Assembly (NCBI GenBank): GCA_024397875.1
Contig: CP073344.1
Coordinates: 983,001-1,047,000, forward strand
Length of the DNA: 64,000 nucleotides
Direction of reading: 5' to 3'
Source: Amphritea atlantica
Lineage (GTDB): Bacteria; Pseudomonadota; Gammaproteobacteria; Pseudomonadales; Balneatricaceae
Under the pieces are notes generated by a model. It ran no database searches, had not been told where the DNA came from, and was given only the letters and a program-made list of their open reading frames with translations. Below, piece after piece: positions 9,252 to 18,289 of this stretch; the first letter of the stretch is position 1, and every line of letters begins with the position of its first letter. The position numbers were made by a program, and so were the translations under genes.

Positions 9252-10627
9252 GAGGACGCTCCTGTTGCCAGACTTAATTCAGGTGCTGAAGTCTGGACTT
9301 CTTCTACACCCACAGGGGTTAATTGGGAGATTGATTCAGCATCGCAGTAACGCCGGCCAAAAATCAGCTCCGGTGCCAGGTGTTGTGCCTGTTGCTGGGC
9401 CTGAATCAGTTCGAAATACCAGTTACCATCGTTAACAGCGCCATAAAGGACGACGCCGGTGAGTATCTGGTCACGGAAAATTAGTTTGCGGTAAACGCCG
9501 CTGGTGGTGTCCTGACAGACCACTGATTCGGTCTCCGGGGAATCAAGAAACTCACCGGCGGAAAACAGATCGATACCGGACACCTTCAGTTTGGTTGCGC
9601 AGGGCTGCACACTGAAGCGGCTGTCGCTGCTCTGACACAGCTGATCTGCCAGTACCTTTGCCTGATCCCACAGTGGGGCGACCAGACCGAAGGTGTGGCT
9701 GCCAAACTGAGTGCATTCACCCAGCGCGTATATATTCGGATGAGAGCTCTGCATCCGGTCATTGACCAGAACCCCTCTGTCGCAATCGAATCCGCTGATC
9801 TTAGCCAGCTTATGGTTTGGGGTTATACCGATTGCGATAACAGCCAGGCAGGTATTTAACACCGTGCCATCATTCAGGGTTATTTGCTGTAGAGAGGGCT
9901 TCACAGAGATTGGGTGCACTTTGCTTTCTGAGCCGCCAGAGCGGACGGCAGAGCGCTCATCGGAATATAACGTTTGATCCGCACTGAACTGGGTGATTTC
10001 GGCATTCAGCCGGAAGCTGATGCCACGTGCTTCCAGTGACTGTTGCAGCAGTTTGCCCGCAGCGGGGTCAAGCTGTCGGTTGAGCAACCAGCCCCCCCGG
10101 TGGATCACGGTGACTTCCAGGCCTTGCTGGCGTAATCCCCAGGCGGCTTCGAGTCCCAGTAAACCACCGCCGATAACGGTCGCGTGACGGGAGTTGCCGG
10201 CTTTGTTCATGATCCGATCGATATCCGCCAGGTTGCGGAAGCTGAGTATGCCATCCAGATCACAGTCGCGGGCTGCGGGAGGGATCACCGCATCAGAACC
10301 GGTGGCCAGCACCAGCGTGTCATAGCTAAACAGACTGCCGCTTTGGCAGGTCAGGGTCCGGTTTTCAGCGTCGATAGCGATAACCGGGTCGTTACTATGC
10401 AGGGTAATGTTGTTATCCCGGTACCACTGTTCTGAGTGGGTGATAATGTCATCGGCTTTGATATCCCCGGCAAGCACCGGCGAGAGCATAATGCGATTGT
10501 AGTTGGCACAGCCTTCGGCGCCGAATACGGTTATCCGGAAGCGATCCGGATCACGCTTCAGAATCTCGTCCAGCAACCGTCCGCCTGACATGCCGTTACC
10601 GATAATGATGAGATCTACTTTGGCCAT
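9248..10627 (-). CDS. FAD/NAD(P)-dependent reductase of the nitrate reductase system (NasC-like electron transfer subunit)
   Basis: A 459-residue pyridine nucleotide-disulfide oxidoreductase-like protein, shaped like the first half of NirB. It has an N-terminal FAD motif (VDLIIIGNGMSGGRLL), a central NAD motif (HATVIGGGLLGLEAAWGL) and a second FAD motif (NIYALGECTQF). Proteins of this kind pass electrons from NADH to NasA in Klebsiella-type systems (called NasC there). I start it at the ATG at 10627, after the leader terminator; an upstream reading of 35 more residues is the translated attenuator hairpin and is not credible. It is the first gene of the operon and overlaps nirB by 4 bp. Confidence 0.88.
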   Translation of the reverse strand: MAKVDLIIIGNGMSGGRLLDEILKRDPDRFRITVFGAEGCANYNRIMLSPVLAGDIKADDIITHSEQWYRDNNITLHSNDPVIAIDAENRTLTCQSGSLFSYDTLVLATGSDAVIPPAARDCDLDGILSFRNLADIDRIMNKAGNSRHATVIGGGLLGLEAAWGLRQQGLEVTVIHRGGWLLNRQLDPAAGKLLQQSLEARGISFRLNAEITQFSADQTLYSDERSAVRSGGSESKVHPISVKPSLQQITLNDGTVLNTCLAVIAIGITPNHKLAKISGFDCDRGVLVNDRMQSSHPNIYALGECTQFGSHTFGLVAPLWDQAKVLADQLCQSSDSRFSVQPCATKLKVSGIDLFSAGEFLDSPETESVVCQDTTSGVYRKLIFRDQILTGVVLYGAVNDGNWYFELIQAQQQAQHLAPELIFGRRYCDAESISQLTPVGVEEVQTSAPELSLATGASS

Positions 10628-10638
10628 AAAAAAAACCC

Positions 10639-10698
10639 AAAAAAAAATGGCGTTCACCAACCAGTACGAGTGCGAAGTACTGGAGGATGAACACCATT
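10639..10698 (-). terminator. intrinsic terminator in the leader of the FAD reductase-nirBD-nasA operon (attenuator)
   Basis: Reading the minus strand, AATGGTGTTCA and CCAGTAC pair with GTACTGG and GTGAACGCCATT in a long stem, followed by nine U's and the start codon 12 nt later. A shorter hairpin, GCCTA-tct-TAGGC, lies upstream near 10713-10725. A terminator in front of an operon that must be expressed implies antitermination; NasR- or NasT-type ANTAR proteins do this in known nitrate operons. Confidence 0.75.
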
Positions 10699-10741
10699 GT
10701 CCAAAAAAATATGAGAAGCCTAAGATAGGCACGTTAGTTAA

Positions 10742-10757
10742 TGCAGGTGCTATGCCA
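10742..10757 (-). promoter_or_regulatory. sigma54 promoter of the FAD reductase-nirBD-nasA operon
   Basis: On the minus strand TGGCATAGCACCTGCA has GG and GC spaced exactly 10 nt, matching the -24/-12 consensus TGGCAC-N5-TTGCA. It lies about 115 bp before the start codon, upstream of the attenuator and downstream of the NtrC-like sites. Confidence 0.75.
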
Positions 10758-10835
10758 TTTATTTTTTAAATGTTAAAAAACAATGGCTTGCTATGTTTTT
10801 GATGGTTATTTGTACATGCAGGCAACATTTTTAGT

Positions 10836-10880
10836 GCACCAATAGTGCTAAATCGGTCAGATCCTGCACCTTTGCGGTGC
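10836..10880. promoter_or_regulatory. NtrC-like binding sites
   Basis: GCACCTTTGCGGTGC at 10866-10880 is a perfect match to the NtrC consensus GCACY-N5-RGTGC. A second, compressed dyad (GCACCAATAGTGC, 10836-10848) lies 17 bp away. Both are 80-130 bp upstream of the sigma54 promoter, a normal enhancer distance. Confidence 0.7.
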
Positions 10881-10886
10881 CATAAT

Positions 10887-12638
10887 TTAGTGGGTATACA
10901 GATACAGCAGTATAAGATTAGAGATCAGCAGCAGCAGACAGAAAACCTGCCATACCATCACCGGATTCTTCTTGATCAGTGGTTGCCTGTTGATTGCTTC
11001 CGCCAGTACCTGATTGGGCGTGGTAAAATCCTGAATGAATTCGGACAGCGCCTGATAACGGTGAATCGGATTGGGTTGCAGGGCTTTCTTCAGGCAGCCT
11101 TCCATCCACAAAGGCAGGTCTTTGCGCTGATGCCGTGCCGGGCGATAACTGAGATCTGAAAAACTATCGATACTAACCTGTTTGACTGACTGCTCTTTAA
11201 ACGGCAGGGTGCCGGTGAGCATCTCGTAACTGATCACCGCCAGTGAGAACAGGTCGGATCTGAAGCTGCCTTTTTGCCCCATCAGATACTCGGGAGCGAT
11301 ATAGTTGACCGACCCCTGTGGTACCGACTTATCCAGTGGTGATCCCAGCTCGTTTACGCCCGCAATAAGCACCGTACCAAAATCGAGAATCTTGATCTGA
11401 CCGTCACGGTTGAGCATGATATTTTCCGGCTTGAGATCCTGATGCACCATTCCCTGTCGCTGAAACGCCCTGAGTCCCTTGATCGCCTGCTGAATAATAG
11501 GCCGTACCAGTTCCGGTGCCGGTTGGGGATGATCATCCATCCACTGGCGCAGGTTGATGCCTTCGATATACTCTCCCAGGTAGTAGAGAAATCTTTTCTC
11601 TCCGGCTGGTGCGAAGGTCTTCATGACATTGGCATGGTTGATCTGCTGGCCCACCCACTCTTCGCGGACAAAGCCGTCGAGATACAGCGGATCGTCACTG
11701 AAATTAACCGAGGGTGCTTTCAGGGTATAAATATTGCCACTGCTGAGTTCCCGCACTTTGTACATATGGCTGCGGGTGCCGCTGAAAATAATATCCAGTA
11801 CCTCGTAATCATCAATCCTGTTGCCCACACTCATGACCGGAGGGATCGGTAAGCGGGTCAGCTTACGGTGGTTCTCGTCCAGGGTTTCCGCCGGTAAATG
11901 ATCAATACCCACCAACAGGACGGTCAGATTGTCATCGCTGCCTTTAGCCAGCGCGTGTTCAACAATTGTTTGGGCGACCGTTTCAAGGTTGTCAGTGGCG
12001 GCACTGGTTAACAGGCTTTTTAATTCACTGACGGTGAGAAACTCATGCACACCATCGGTGCTGAGCATGAGCAGATCGCCCACCACTAACTCCTGTTGCG
12101 AATAATCGACTTCAAGGTGCCGGTCTGCACCGAGCGCTCTGGAAAGGTAATTTTTACCCCCTTCAATGCGGTTATGGTCGGTGGTCAGTTGTTCCAGCTG
12201 CTGGTTATGAAAATGCCAGATGCGGGAATCACCCACATGGAAGGCATACAGGGTATTGGATTTGATAATCAGGGCTGAAAAAGTTGTCAGCATACTGTCG
12301 CGGTTTGCTGCCGAGGTGCTATTTTGCTGATACAGCCAATTATTAAGCCCTGTCACAACCCGCGAGACCGATTGTTTTACGCTCCAGCTTTCAGGGGTGC
12401 TGAAGTAGTCCTCTATAAAACTGGTGACCGAGGTCTGGCTGGCAATATGGGAGTTTTCGCAGCTACTGACACCATCGGCAATCGCAGCGGCAGCCCCCTT
12501 AAAACGGGCGCTGCTATTCATCGGCAGGTGAGCCGCAAAGGCATCCTGGTTGACCGGCTTTTGTCCTGCGGTTGAATATCCGCCAAAGCTGACGAGCAGT
12601 TCAGCTGAGGATGCCTGCGGGCGTTGTTGTGCGGTCAT
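10887..12638 (-). CDS. bifunctional protein phosphatase (PP2C) / Ser-Thr protein kinase, membrane anchored
   Basis: The 583 residues hold two enzymes. Residues 1-245 form a PP2C phosphatase (KPVNQDAF, AAIADGVSS, HVGDSRIW, LSTDGVHEF, GSDDNLTVL: all metal-binding Asp present). Residues 275-535 form a eukaryotic-type kinase with the Lys in YTLKAP, the catalytic loop HQDLKPEN, DFG and an APE-like YIAPEYL; the glycine loop is weak (FSGTRSH). A C-terminal hydrophobic helix (about 560-580) anchors it to the inner membrane. A gene of this kind stands between nirB and the nitrate transporter in Pseudomonas too, so a role in nitrate assimilation is inferred from context. The start is preceded by three 15-bp repeats that supply the ribosome-binding site. 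Confidence 0.9.
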   Translation of the reverse strand: MTAQQRPQASSAELLVSFGGYSTAGQKPVNQDAFAAHLPMNSSARFKGAAAAIADGVSSCENSHIASQTSVTSFIEDYFSTPESWSVKQSVSRVVTGLNNWLYQQNSTSAANRDSMLTTFSALIIKSNTLYAFHVGDSRIWHFHNQQLEQLTTDHNRIEGGKNYLSRALGADRHLEVDYSQQELVVGDLLMLSTDGVHEFLTVSELKSLLTSAATDNLETVAQTIVEHALAKGSDDNLTVLLVGIDHLPAETLDENHRKLTRLPIPPVMSVGNRIDDYEVLDIIFSGTRSHMYKVRELSSGNIYTLKAPSVNFSDDPLYLDGFVREEWVGQQINHANVMKTFAPAGEKRFLYYLGEYIEGINLRQWMDDHPQPAPELVRPIIQQAIKGLRAFQRQGMVHQDLKPENIMLNRDGQIKILDFGTVLIAGVNELGSPLDKSVPQGSVNYIAPEYLMGQKGSFRSDLFSLAVISYEMLTGTLPFKEQSVKQVSIDSFSDLSYRPARHQRKDLPLWMEGCLKKALQPNPIHRYQALSEFIQDFTTPNQVLAEAINRQPLIKKNPVMVWQVFCLLLLISNLILLYLYTH

Positions 12639-12683
12639 ACTTTCACCAGTAACACTTTCACCTGTAACACTTTCACCTGTAAT
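12639..12683 (-). repeat. three 15-bp tandem repeats carrying the ribosome-binding site
   Basis: On the minus strand the units are ATTACAGGTGAAAGT, GTTACAGGTGAAAGT and GTTACTGGTGAAAGT, ending directly at the ATG of the kinase/phosphatase. Each unit holds an AGGTGA- or TGGTGA-like Shine-Dalgarno word. The repeats are in frame with the gene (ITGES-VTGES-VTGES), though no upstream start is evident. Confidence 0.8.
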
Positions 12684-12738
12684 AAAGGGGTGCCGTCCGG
12701 CTACTGCCCTAAAGCAGTAACCAGACAGCGGTGCTTCT

Positions 12739-14208
12739 TCAGGTCACGCTGATCAGTTCTACCGTGCCATCATCATTCACTTCTGCCATATGGCCTTTGG
12801 GTTCTTCCAGGAACAGTAAAGTGATAAAACCCAGTATGGCGGTGGCAGCGATTACCATAAAGAATGTCTGGTAGCTTACCATAGACAATACAGTCAGATA
12901 GAACACCGCACCGACGTTACCGTAAGCGCCGGTCATGCCGGCCACCTGGCCTGTCAGGCGACGCTTAATCAGCGGCACCACTGCAAAAACAGCACCTTCA
13001 CCGGCCTGTACAAAGAATGAGCAGGCCATGGCGGTAATCACCGCGACAATCAGTGGCCAGCTGCTGTCGATCATCGACATCAGACCATAACCAACAGCGA
13101 GACCGGCGGTCAGTATCAGCAGCGTTTTTTTACGGCCGCAGCGATCACTGATCCAGCCGCCACCGGGACGGGACATCAGGTTCATAAAGGCATAGGCCGA
13201 GGCCAGCAGACCCGCAACGACCATATCCAGATCAAACACATCGGCAAAGAACAGAGGCAGCATCGATACCACCGCCAGTTCAGAACCAAACGTGGCGAAG
13301 TAGAGCACATTCAGTACTGCCACCTGTTTGAATTTATACTGTTCAATTTCAGGTACCGGTGTGATGAAAATCTCGCGGTTAACATTGTATGCACTGTAGC
13401 AGTCATAGACGAATATGACCGCCAGTGAGAGATTGATAATCAGTGCTGCGGTATCGCTGATAATGCTGACGCCGGCAGGGGACAGCTTCCAGGTCAGCAG
13501 TGCCAGTGCGGCATACATCGGAATCTTCATAATCAGAAGAAACAGAAAATCCCCTTTGCTGGTGACTTCGAGACCGCCAATCTTCTTCGGTTTAAAGTAG
13601 GTGGAACCTTTGGGGGTGTCCGATACATTCGCGTACCAGATGAAACTGAACACCAGGCTGATAAGGCCGGTCAGTGCGACGGCATAGCGCCAGCCGTCTT
13701 CACCGCCAAACAGCAGCGCCAGGGTTGGCAACAGCATGGCTGCTGCGGCGGAACCAAAGTTGCCCCAGCCACCATAGATACCTTCCGCTGTTCCCAGTTC
13801 ATTCGCCGGGAACCATTCGCTGACCATGCGGATACCGATAACAAAGCCGGCACCGACAAAACCCAGCAGGAAACGGGAGATGGCAGCTTCGGCAAAGTTA
13901 TCGGCCATCGCGAATACAAAGCAGGGGATACTGGATAAAAACAGCAGCGCGGCATAGGTGATTCGCGGACCATATTTGTCGGTCAGCATGCCGATAATGA
14001 TACGTGCCGGGATAGTCAGCGCGACGTTCAGAATCAGCAGCGTTTTAATCTCGGCTTTAGTCAGTCCAAGTGAGTCAGCGATGGCTCCCAGCAGGGGTGC
14101 GTGGTTAAACCAGACAAAGAAGGTAATGAAAAACGCCATCCAGCTGAAGTGCAGGATTTTCATCTTTCCCGTGACAGAGAAAATATTGAATTTAGAAACT
14201 TCACTCAT
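12739..14208 (-). CDS. MFS nitrate/nitrite transporter (NNP/NarK family)
   Basis: A 489-residue inner-membrane transporter with about 12 hydrophobic helices. The nitrate-porter signature [13 protein letters not shown] is present (about residues 145-157), as is the MFS loop motif [15 protein letters not shown]. It begins with [20 protein letters not shown], typical of NasA/NarK1-type porters. It lies 100 bp before the kinase/phosphatase gene and 247 bp after the ABC ATPase gene, and has its own terminator-like leader. Together with the ABC importer it gives the cell two nitrate uptake routes. Confidence 0.92.
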   Translation of the reverse strand: MSEVSKFNIFSVTGKMKILHFSWMAFFITFFVWFNHAPLLGAIADSLGLTKAEIKTLLILNVALTIPARIIIGMLTDKYGPRITYAALLFLSSIPCFVFAMADNFAEAAISRFLLGFVGAGFVIGIRMVSEWFPANELGTAEGIYGGWGNFGSAAAAMLLPTLALLFGGEDGWRYAVALTGLISLVFSFIWYANVSDTPKGSTYFKPKKIGGLEVTSKGDFLFLLIMKIPMYAALALLTWKLSPAGVSIISDTAALIINLSLAVIFVYDCYSAYNVNREIFITPVPEIEQYKFKQVAVLNVLYFATFGSELAVVSMLPLFFADVFDLDMVVAGLLASAYAFMNLMSRPGGGWISDRCGRKKTLLILTAGLAVGYGLMSMIDSSWPLIVAVITAMACSFFVQAGEGAVFAVVPLIKRRLTGQVAGMTGAYGNVGAVFYLTVLSMVSYQTFFMVIAATAILGFITLLFLEEPKGHMAEVNDDGTVELISVT

Positions 14209-14247
14209 GCTAAGTGCCTTTGATTTAAGATTTAATAAATCAGAGCC

Positions 14248-14297
14248 AAAAAAAAGCGCCCGGCATCCCTCATATCAGTATGGTGGATTCCGAGCGC
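14248..14297 (-). terminator. intrinsic terminator in the leader of the MFS nitrate transporter gene (attenuator)
   Basis: On the minus strand GCGCTCGG...CCGGGCGC forms a stem followed by eight U's, 40 nt before the ATG. Two direct copies of TGGTGCGCT (plus strand, 14310-14318 and 14341-14349) lie just upstream. I found no sigma54 promoter between this leader and the ABC ATPase gene, so the leader may gate read-through from nrtABD. Confidence 0.65.
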
Positions 14298-14455
14298 CAT
14301 TGCTCAAATTGGTGCGCTGAACGACAGGGTTGCCTTGTTATGGTGCGCTAAAGAAGAGGCTTCAATCGTAGGAACTCTTCCGCTAACCGGCTAATCTTGC
14401 CTTAAGTCTTTGTTTTGTTTGTGACTAAGAGTGTGAATTATGGCCCTTTTCTGAA

Positions 14456-15376
14456 TCAGGCCGCCGCTTCACTTCTCTGCTCAGCGTCTTGTTGCTTAGT
14501 ATCTTGCACATTGTGTGCCGGATTGTTGTTTTCAGCGTTACCGTCAGACTTTTTTTCGTTTTTGACCGGTTGTGCCGCTGCATCGTCGGGCTTGCGTTGC
14601 TTTTCATACAGGAAGCTCAAGACGGCTGCCCGGTAGTGGTTATATTCCGGATCATCAGCCAGCTCCAGCCGGTGGCGCGGCCGTTCCAGCTTCACATCGA
14701 GTATCTCGCCGACCGATGCGGCGGGGCCATTGGTCATCATTACGATCCGGTCTGATAGCAAGACCGCTTCGTCAACATCGTGAGTGATCATGATCACGGT
14801 ATTATTGAGGTCTGCCTGAATCTCCATCAGCGAGTCCTGCAGGTGCGCCCGGGTGAGGGCGTCCAGCGCACCAAACGGTTCATCCATCAGCATGACGGTG
14901 GGTTCCATCGCCAGCGCCCGGGCGATACCGACCCGTTGTTTCATGCCGCCGGAGATTTCGTCCGGACGTTTATGCATGGCATGATCCATATGCACCAGAT
15001 GCAGGTTATGCTCGATCCACTCTTTCATCTCCGCTTTGGATTTGCTGTTTTTAAAGACCTGCTTTACCGCCAGTTCAACGTTCTCATACGCGGTCAGCCA
15101 GGGCAGTAGTGAATGGTTCTGGAATACCACGGCCCGCTCCGGGCCGGGTTCGTTAACCTCTTTACCATCCAGCAGCACGCCGCCTTTAGTTGCCTGATAT
15201 AAACCGGCAACGATATTCAGTACCGTGGACTTGCCGCAACCGGAATGACCGATCAGGGAGACGAACTCGCCCCGTTCGATCTTCAGATTGACATTGCTCA
15301 GGGCTTTGAAGGGGCCGCTGGGAGTCGGAAAGTCGATATCGACGCCGGTAAGCTCAAGGTGGGTTTTAGTGGACAT
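14456..15376 (-). CDS. nrtD: nitrate ABC transporter, ATP-binding protein
   Basis: A 306-residue ABC ATPase of the nitrate/sulfonate/taurine class. Walker A is GHSGCGKST, the signature is ISGGMKQRVGIARAL, Walker B is VMLMDEPFGALD, with the switch His in MITHDVDEA. The domain ends near residue 262; a low-complexity tail rich in Asn, Gln, Ala, Lys and Glu follows (DDAAAQPVKNEKKSDG...). It is the third gene of the importer operon, 18 bp after the permease gene. The product pairs with the permease to drive nitrate uptake. Confidence 0.9.
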   Translation of the reverse strand: MSTKTHLELTGVDIDFPTPSGPFKALSNVNLKIERGEFVSLIGHSGCGKSTVLNIVAGLYQATKGGVLLDGKEVNEPGPERAVVFQNHSLLPWLTAYENVELAVKQVFKNSKSKAEMKEWIEHNLHLVHMDHAMHKRPDEISGGMKQRVGIARALAMEPTVMLMDEPFGALDALTRAHLQDSLMEIQADLNNTVIMITHDVDEAVLLSDRIVMMTNGPAASVGEILDVKLERPRHRLELADDPEYNHYRAAVLSFLYEKQRKPDDAAAQPVKNEKKSDGNAENNNPAHNVQDTKQQDAEQRSEAAA

Positions 15377-15394
15377 AATCGTTCTCCTTACCGG

Positions 15395-16378
15395 TTAGCG
15401 TAATTCCTGAGACTTATCCCAGGAGACTTTCTTTTGCAGCATCAGCATGATCCGGTCCAGCATAAAGCCGATAAGACCGATCACAATCACTGCCACCATA
15501 ATCCGTCCCAGTGAGTTGGAACTGCCGTTCTGAAACTCATCCCAGACAAACTTGCCCAATCCGGGGTTTTGCGCCAGCATCTCAGCCGCAATCAGCACCA
15601 TCCAGGCGATCCCCAGTGACAGTCGCAGGCCGGTGAAGATCATCGGAATGGCGGACGGGATGACAATCTTGATCACATGGGTCAGCCAGGACAGACGCAG
15701 CACCTTGCTGACATTGTTCAGATCCGCACTGATGGTGGAGACACCCACCGCTGTATTCAGCAGCGTCGGCCACAGACAGCAGAGCGAGACGGTGATCAGC
15801 GAGGTCACAAATGATTTCGCAAACATCGGGTCATCGCTGACATAGACCGCACTGACAACCATCGTCACCAGTGGCAGCCAGGCCAGCGGCGAGACCGGCT
15901 TAAACAGTTGAATCACCGGGTTAAACGCACTGTAGAGGGTTTTATTCAGGCCGATGATAATGCCTGCGGGGATGGCAATCAGGGACGCCGCAAAAAAACC
16001 AGCCAGTACCGTTACCAGGCTGGTACCGATCTGATCGATAAAGGTCGCTTTACCGGTATAGCCACGAATCTTGATCTCGGCGTCGGGATTTTTCGCCAGC
16101 TTTTTAGCATTGCGATCGTCCTGGCGCTGATAGAAAGCCGCCTCTTTCTGGCGCTCTCTATTGTGCTCGCTGAGCAGGTTTTTACTCTGCTCATAGACCT
16201 GTGCCGGACCTGGAAACTCTCCCAGCGAGGTATGGATATTCCGGGCACCGATATTCCAGATAAACAGGAATATCAGAATGCCACTCATCGGAACGACCAG
16301 TGCTTTGATCAGCGAAGCCATATTCAGCTTCTCCGGGAAGCCTAAAGGCTTTAACAGTTTCAGTGCCATGCTACTCAT
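15395..16378 (-). CDS. nrtB: nitrate ABC transporter, permease
   Basis: A 327-residue inner-membrane permease of the BPD_transp_1 class. Membrane segments include VVPMSGILIFLFIWNIG and LVTVLAGFFAASLIAIPAGI, with the EAA-type loop around ISADLNNVSKVLRLSW. A periplasmic insertion of charged residues (about 60-115, NRERQKEAAFYQRQDDR) is typical of the NrtB/CmpB group. It sits between nrtA (79 bp upstream) and nrtD. Confidence 0.9.
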   Translation of the reverse strand: MSSMALKLLKPLGFPEKLNMASLIKALVVPMSGILIFLFIWNIGARNIHTSLGEFPGPAQVYEQSKNLLSEHNRERQKEAAFYQRQDDRNAKKLAKNPDAEIKIRGYTGKATFIDQIGTSLVTVLAGFFAASLIAIPAGIIIGLNKTLYSAFNPVIQLFKPVSPLAWLPLVTMVVSAVYVSDDPMFAKSFVTSLITVSLCCLWPTLLNTAVGVSTISADLNNVSKVLRLSWLTHVIKIVIPSAIPMIFTGLRLSLGIAWMVLIAAEMLAQNPGLGKFVWDEFQNGSSNSLGRIMVAVIVIGLIGFMLDRIMLMLQKKVSWDKSQELR

Positions 16379-16457
16379 AATCAGTCTCCATCGGGTCGCC
16401 CAGGGCGACCCTTTGGTTGTCTTTCGGGGTTGTTCCTGAAGGCTTATTCACAATCCG

Positions 16458-17867
16458 TTAAATTTTGCTGTCGGGTTTCAGGCCGATTTTAAATTTAGTC
16501 AGATATTCATTAGGCTTGTGGCCGTCATAGGTGATGTCATCAATAAAGTGAGTCTGCGGTGCCTTGTAGCCTGTTTCAGTGGCAAAATCAGGGAAGTCAC
16601 TGGCGTTCAGCTTGCCCTCAGCAATCAGTTCCTGAGCAGCCACGGCATAGATATCCGGGCGGTAAACTTTCTTCGCGGTATCCATAAACCACTCATCAGA
16701 CTTCGGCTCGGCGATCTGACCCCAGCGGCGCATCTGGGTCAGATACCAGATAGCGTCAGAGTAGTAAGGGTAGGTCGCGTTATGACGGAAGAATACGTTG
16801 AAGTCAGGCACTTCCCGCTTATCACCTTTTTCATATTCGAAGGTGCCGGTCATTGAGTTGGCAATAACATCGTAGTCCGCACCGACATATTCCGGACGGG
16901 ATAGAATATCGACCGCTTCAGGACGGTTGCCGTTGTTATTGTCGTCCAGCCATTTTGCGGCGCGGATCATCGCTTTAACCACACGGATATGGGTGTTCGG
17001 GTTCTGGTCAGCCCAGGCTTTGGAAACACCAAACACTTTCTCGGGATTGTCTTTCCAGATTTCGTAGTCGGTTACCACGGGGACACCGATACCTTTGAAT
17101 ACTGCTTGCTGATTCCATGGTTCGCCGACGCAATAACCATAGATCGTTCCGGCTTCCATGGTGGAAGGCATCTGTGGCGGCGGGGTCACCGACAGCAGGG
17201 CATCAGCATCGATCTGTCCGGCCGTGTCGCCTCTCAGCGGAGCATAATAACCCGGGTGGATGCCGCCAGCTGCCAGCCAGTAGCGCAGCTCGTAGTTGTG
17301 GGTGGATACCGGGAACACCATGCCCATCTTGAACGGTTTACCTTCCGCTTTATAGGCATCAACCACCGGTTTCAGTGCATCCGCTTTAATCGGGTGAACC
17401 GGTTTGCCATCGGCATCTTTATCCACATAGGGTTTCATCTGCTCCCAGATATCGTTGGAAACGGTAATCGCATTGCCGTTCAGGTCCATACTGAAGGCGG
17501 TAATGATATGCGCCTGCGTACCGAAACCGATGGTTGCGCCCAGTGGCTGGCCGGCGAGCATATGAGCACCATCCAGCTGGCCGTCGATAACCCGGTCCAG
17601 CAGTACTTTCCAGTTGGCCTGTGCTTCCAGCTGAACATAGAGTCCTTCATCCTCGAAGTAACCTTTTTCATACGCGATGGCCAGTGGTGCCATATCGGTC
17701 AGTTTAATAAAGCCGAACTTCAGCTCCTCTTTTTCCGGTTCGCCGACTGCAGCGTGTGCAGCGCTCAGTGTCAGCAGGCTGCCGACCGCAACAGCACCGA
17801 AGGTTTTAACCGCGCTTTTAAGTAACGTGCGACGGCCCATAAGTTTAGAAAGCAGTGTGTGAGTCAT
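16458..17867 (-). CDS. nrtA: nitrate ABC transporter, substrate-binding protein with Tat-type signal
   Basis: A 469-residue periplasmic binding protein of the NrtA/CmpA family. The N-terminus [20 protein letters not shown] is a twin-arginine signal, with cleavage probably after SAAHA. The mature part starts [21 protein letters not shown] and contains [15 protein letters not shown], hallmarks of nitrate-binding members. It is the first gene of the importer operon. Transcription starts from a sigma54 promoter with an NtrC-like enhancer, and the leader holds a terminator, so both nitrogen limitation and nitrate probably control it. Confidence 0.93.
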   Translation of the reverse strand: MTHTLLSKLMGRRTLLKSAVKTFGAVAVGSLLTLSAAHAAVGEPEKEELKFGFIKLTDMAPLAIAYEKGYFEDEGLYVQLEAQANWKVLLDRVIDGQLDGAHMLAGQPLGATIGFGTQAHIITAFSMDLNGNAITVSNDIWEQMKPYVDKDADGKPVHPIKADALKPVVDAYKAEGKPFKMGMVFPVSTHNYELRYWLAAGGIHPGYYAPLRGDTAGQIDADALLSVTPPPQMPSTMEAGTIYGYCVGEPWNQQAVFKGIGVPVVTDYEIWKDNPEKVFGVSKAWADQNPNTHIRVVKAMIRAAKWLDDNNNGNRPEAVDILSRPEYVGADYDVIANSMTGTFEYEKGDKREVPDFNVFFRHNATYPYYSDAIWYLTQMRRWGQIAEPKSDEWFMDTAKKVYRPDIYAVAAQELIAEGKLNASDFPDFATETGYKAPQTHFIDDITYDGHKPNEYLTKFKIGLKPDSKI

Positions 17868-17898
17868 GTTGTGTGGCTCCTGAATTTACGAAAACGGC

Positions 17899-17948
17899 AA
17901 AAAAAAACGCCTGCCCCCACCGATAAAACTATCGGTAGGAGCAGACGT
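17899..17948 (-). terminator. intrinsic terminator in the nrtA leader (attenuator)
   Basis: On the minus strand ACGTCTGCTCCTACCGAT pairs with ATCGGTGGGGGCAGGCGT around a short loop, followed by a run of nine U's. The start codon is 31 nt further on. A second hairpin (GAATCGGG-tgtt-CCCGGTTTC) lies just upstream, giving the two-hairpin layout of ANTAR-controlled leaders. Confidence 0.75.
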
Positions 17949-18012
17949 CGTTGTCTGGAGTGAAACCGGGAACACCCGATTCCTGAAATTTGTTTTTATT
18001 AATCTACATAAA

Positions 18013-18027
18013 GCAGGCAACATGCCA
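18013..18027 (-). promoter_or_regulatory. sigma54 promoter of nrtABD
   Basis: On the minus strand TGGCATGTTGCCTGC has GG and GC exactly 10 nt apart, matching the -24/-12 element. It is about 145 bp upstream of the nrtA start and upstream of both leader hairpins. Confidence 0.75.
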
Positions 18028-18089
18028 TGTTATAAAAAGTAATTATTAAACAATTAGTTATGTATTTTTGTCTTGAGTTTTACACATTC

Positions 18090-18118
18090 GTGCGTGCTAA
18101 CACGCACTTTAACTGTGC
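18090..18118. promoter_or_regulatory. NtrC-like enhancer of nrtABD
   Basis: GCACTTTAACTGTGC (18104-18118) matches GCACY-N5-RGTGC at all but one position. It abuts an 18-bp dyad GTGCGTG-CTAA-CACGCAC (18090-18107). Both lie 75-105 bp upstream of the sigma54 promoter. Confidence 0.6.
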
Positions 18119-18241
18119 TAATTTTTGGGGGCCGAGAGGGGTTCTGCGCTCTGATTGAGCAAAAAAGATGCATGTTATCGGTGACCTGTTCAGAAATAAC
18201 CTGCAGTGGTGATTACGGTAGGCGCTTAACAGTCGAGCAGG

Positions 18242-18247
18242 TATAAT
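18242..18247 (+). promoter_or_regulatory. -10 box candidate of gltX
   Basis: TATAAT stands 42 bp before the gltX ATG. No good -35 box is seen at 17 bp, so only the -10 hexamer is supported. Confidence 0.4.
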
Positions 18248-18289
18248 GCGCGGCAATTTCCTTTAATCAGCCTGGATGCATATTTTCTG

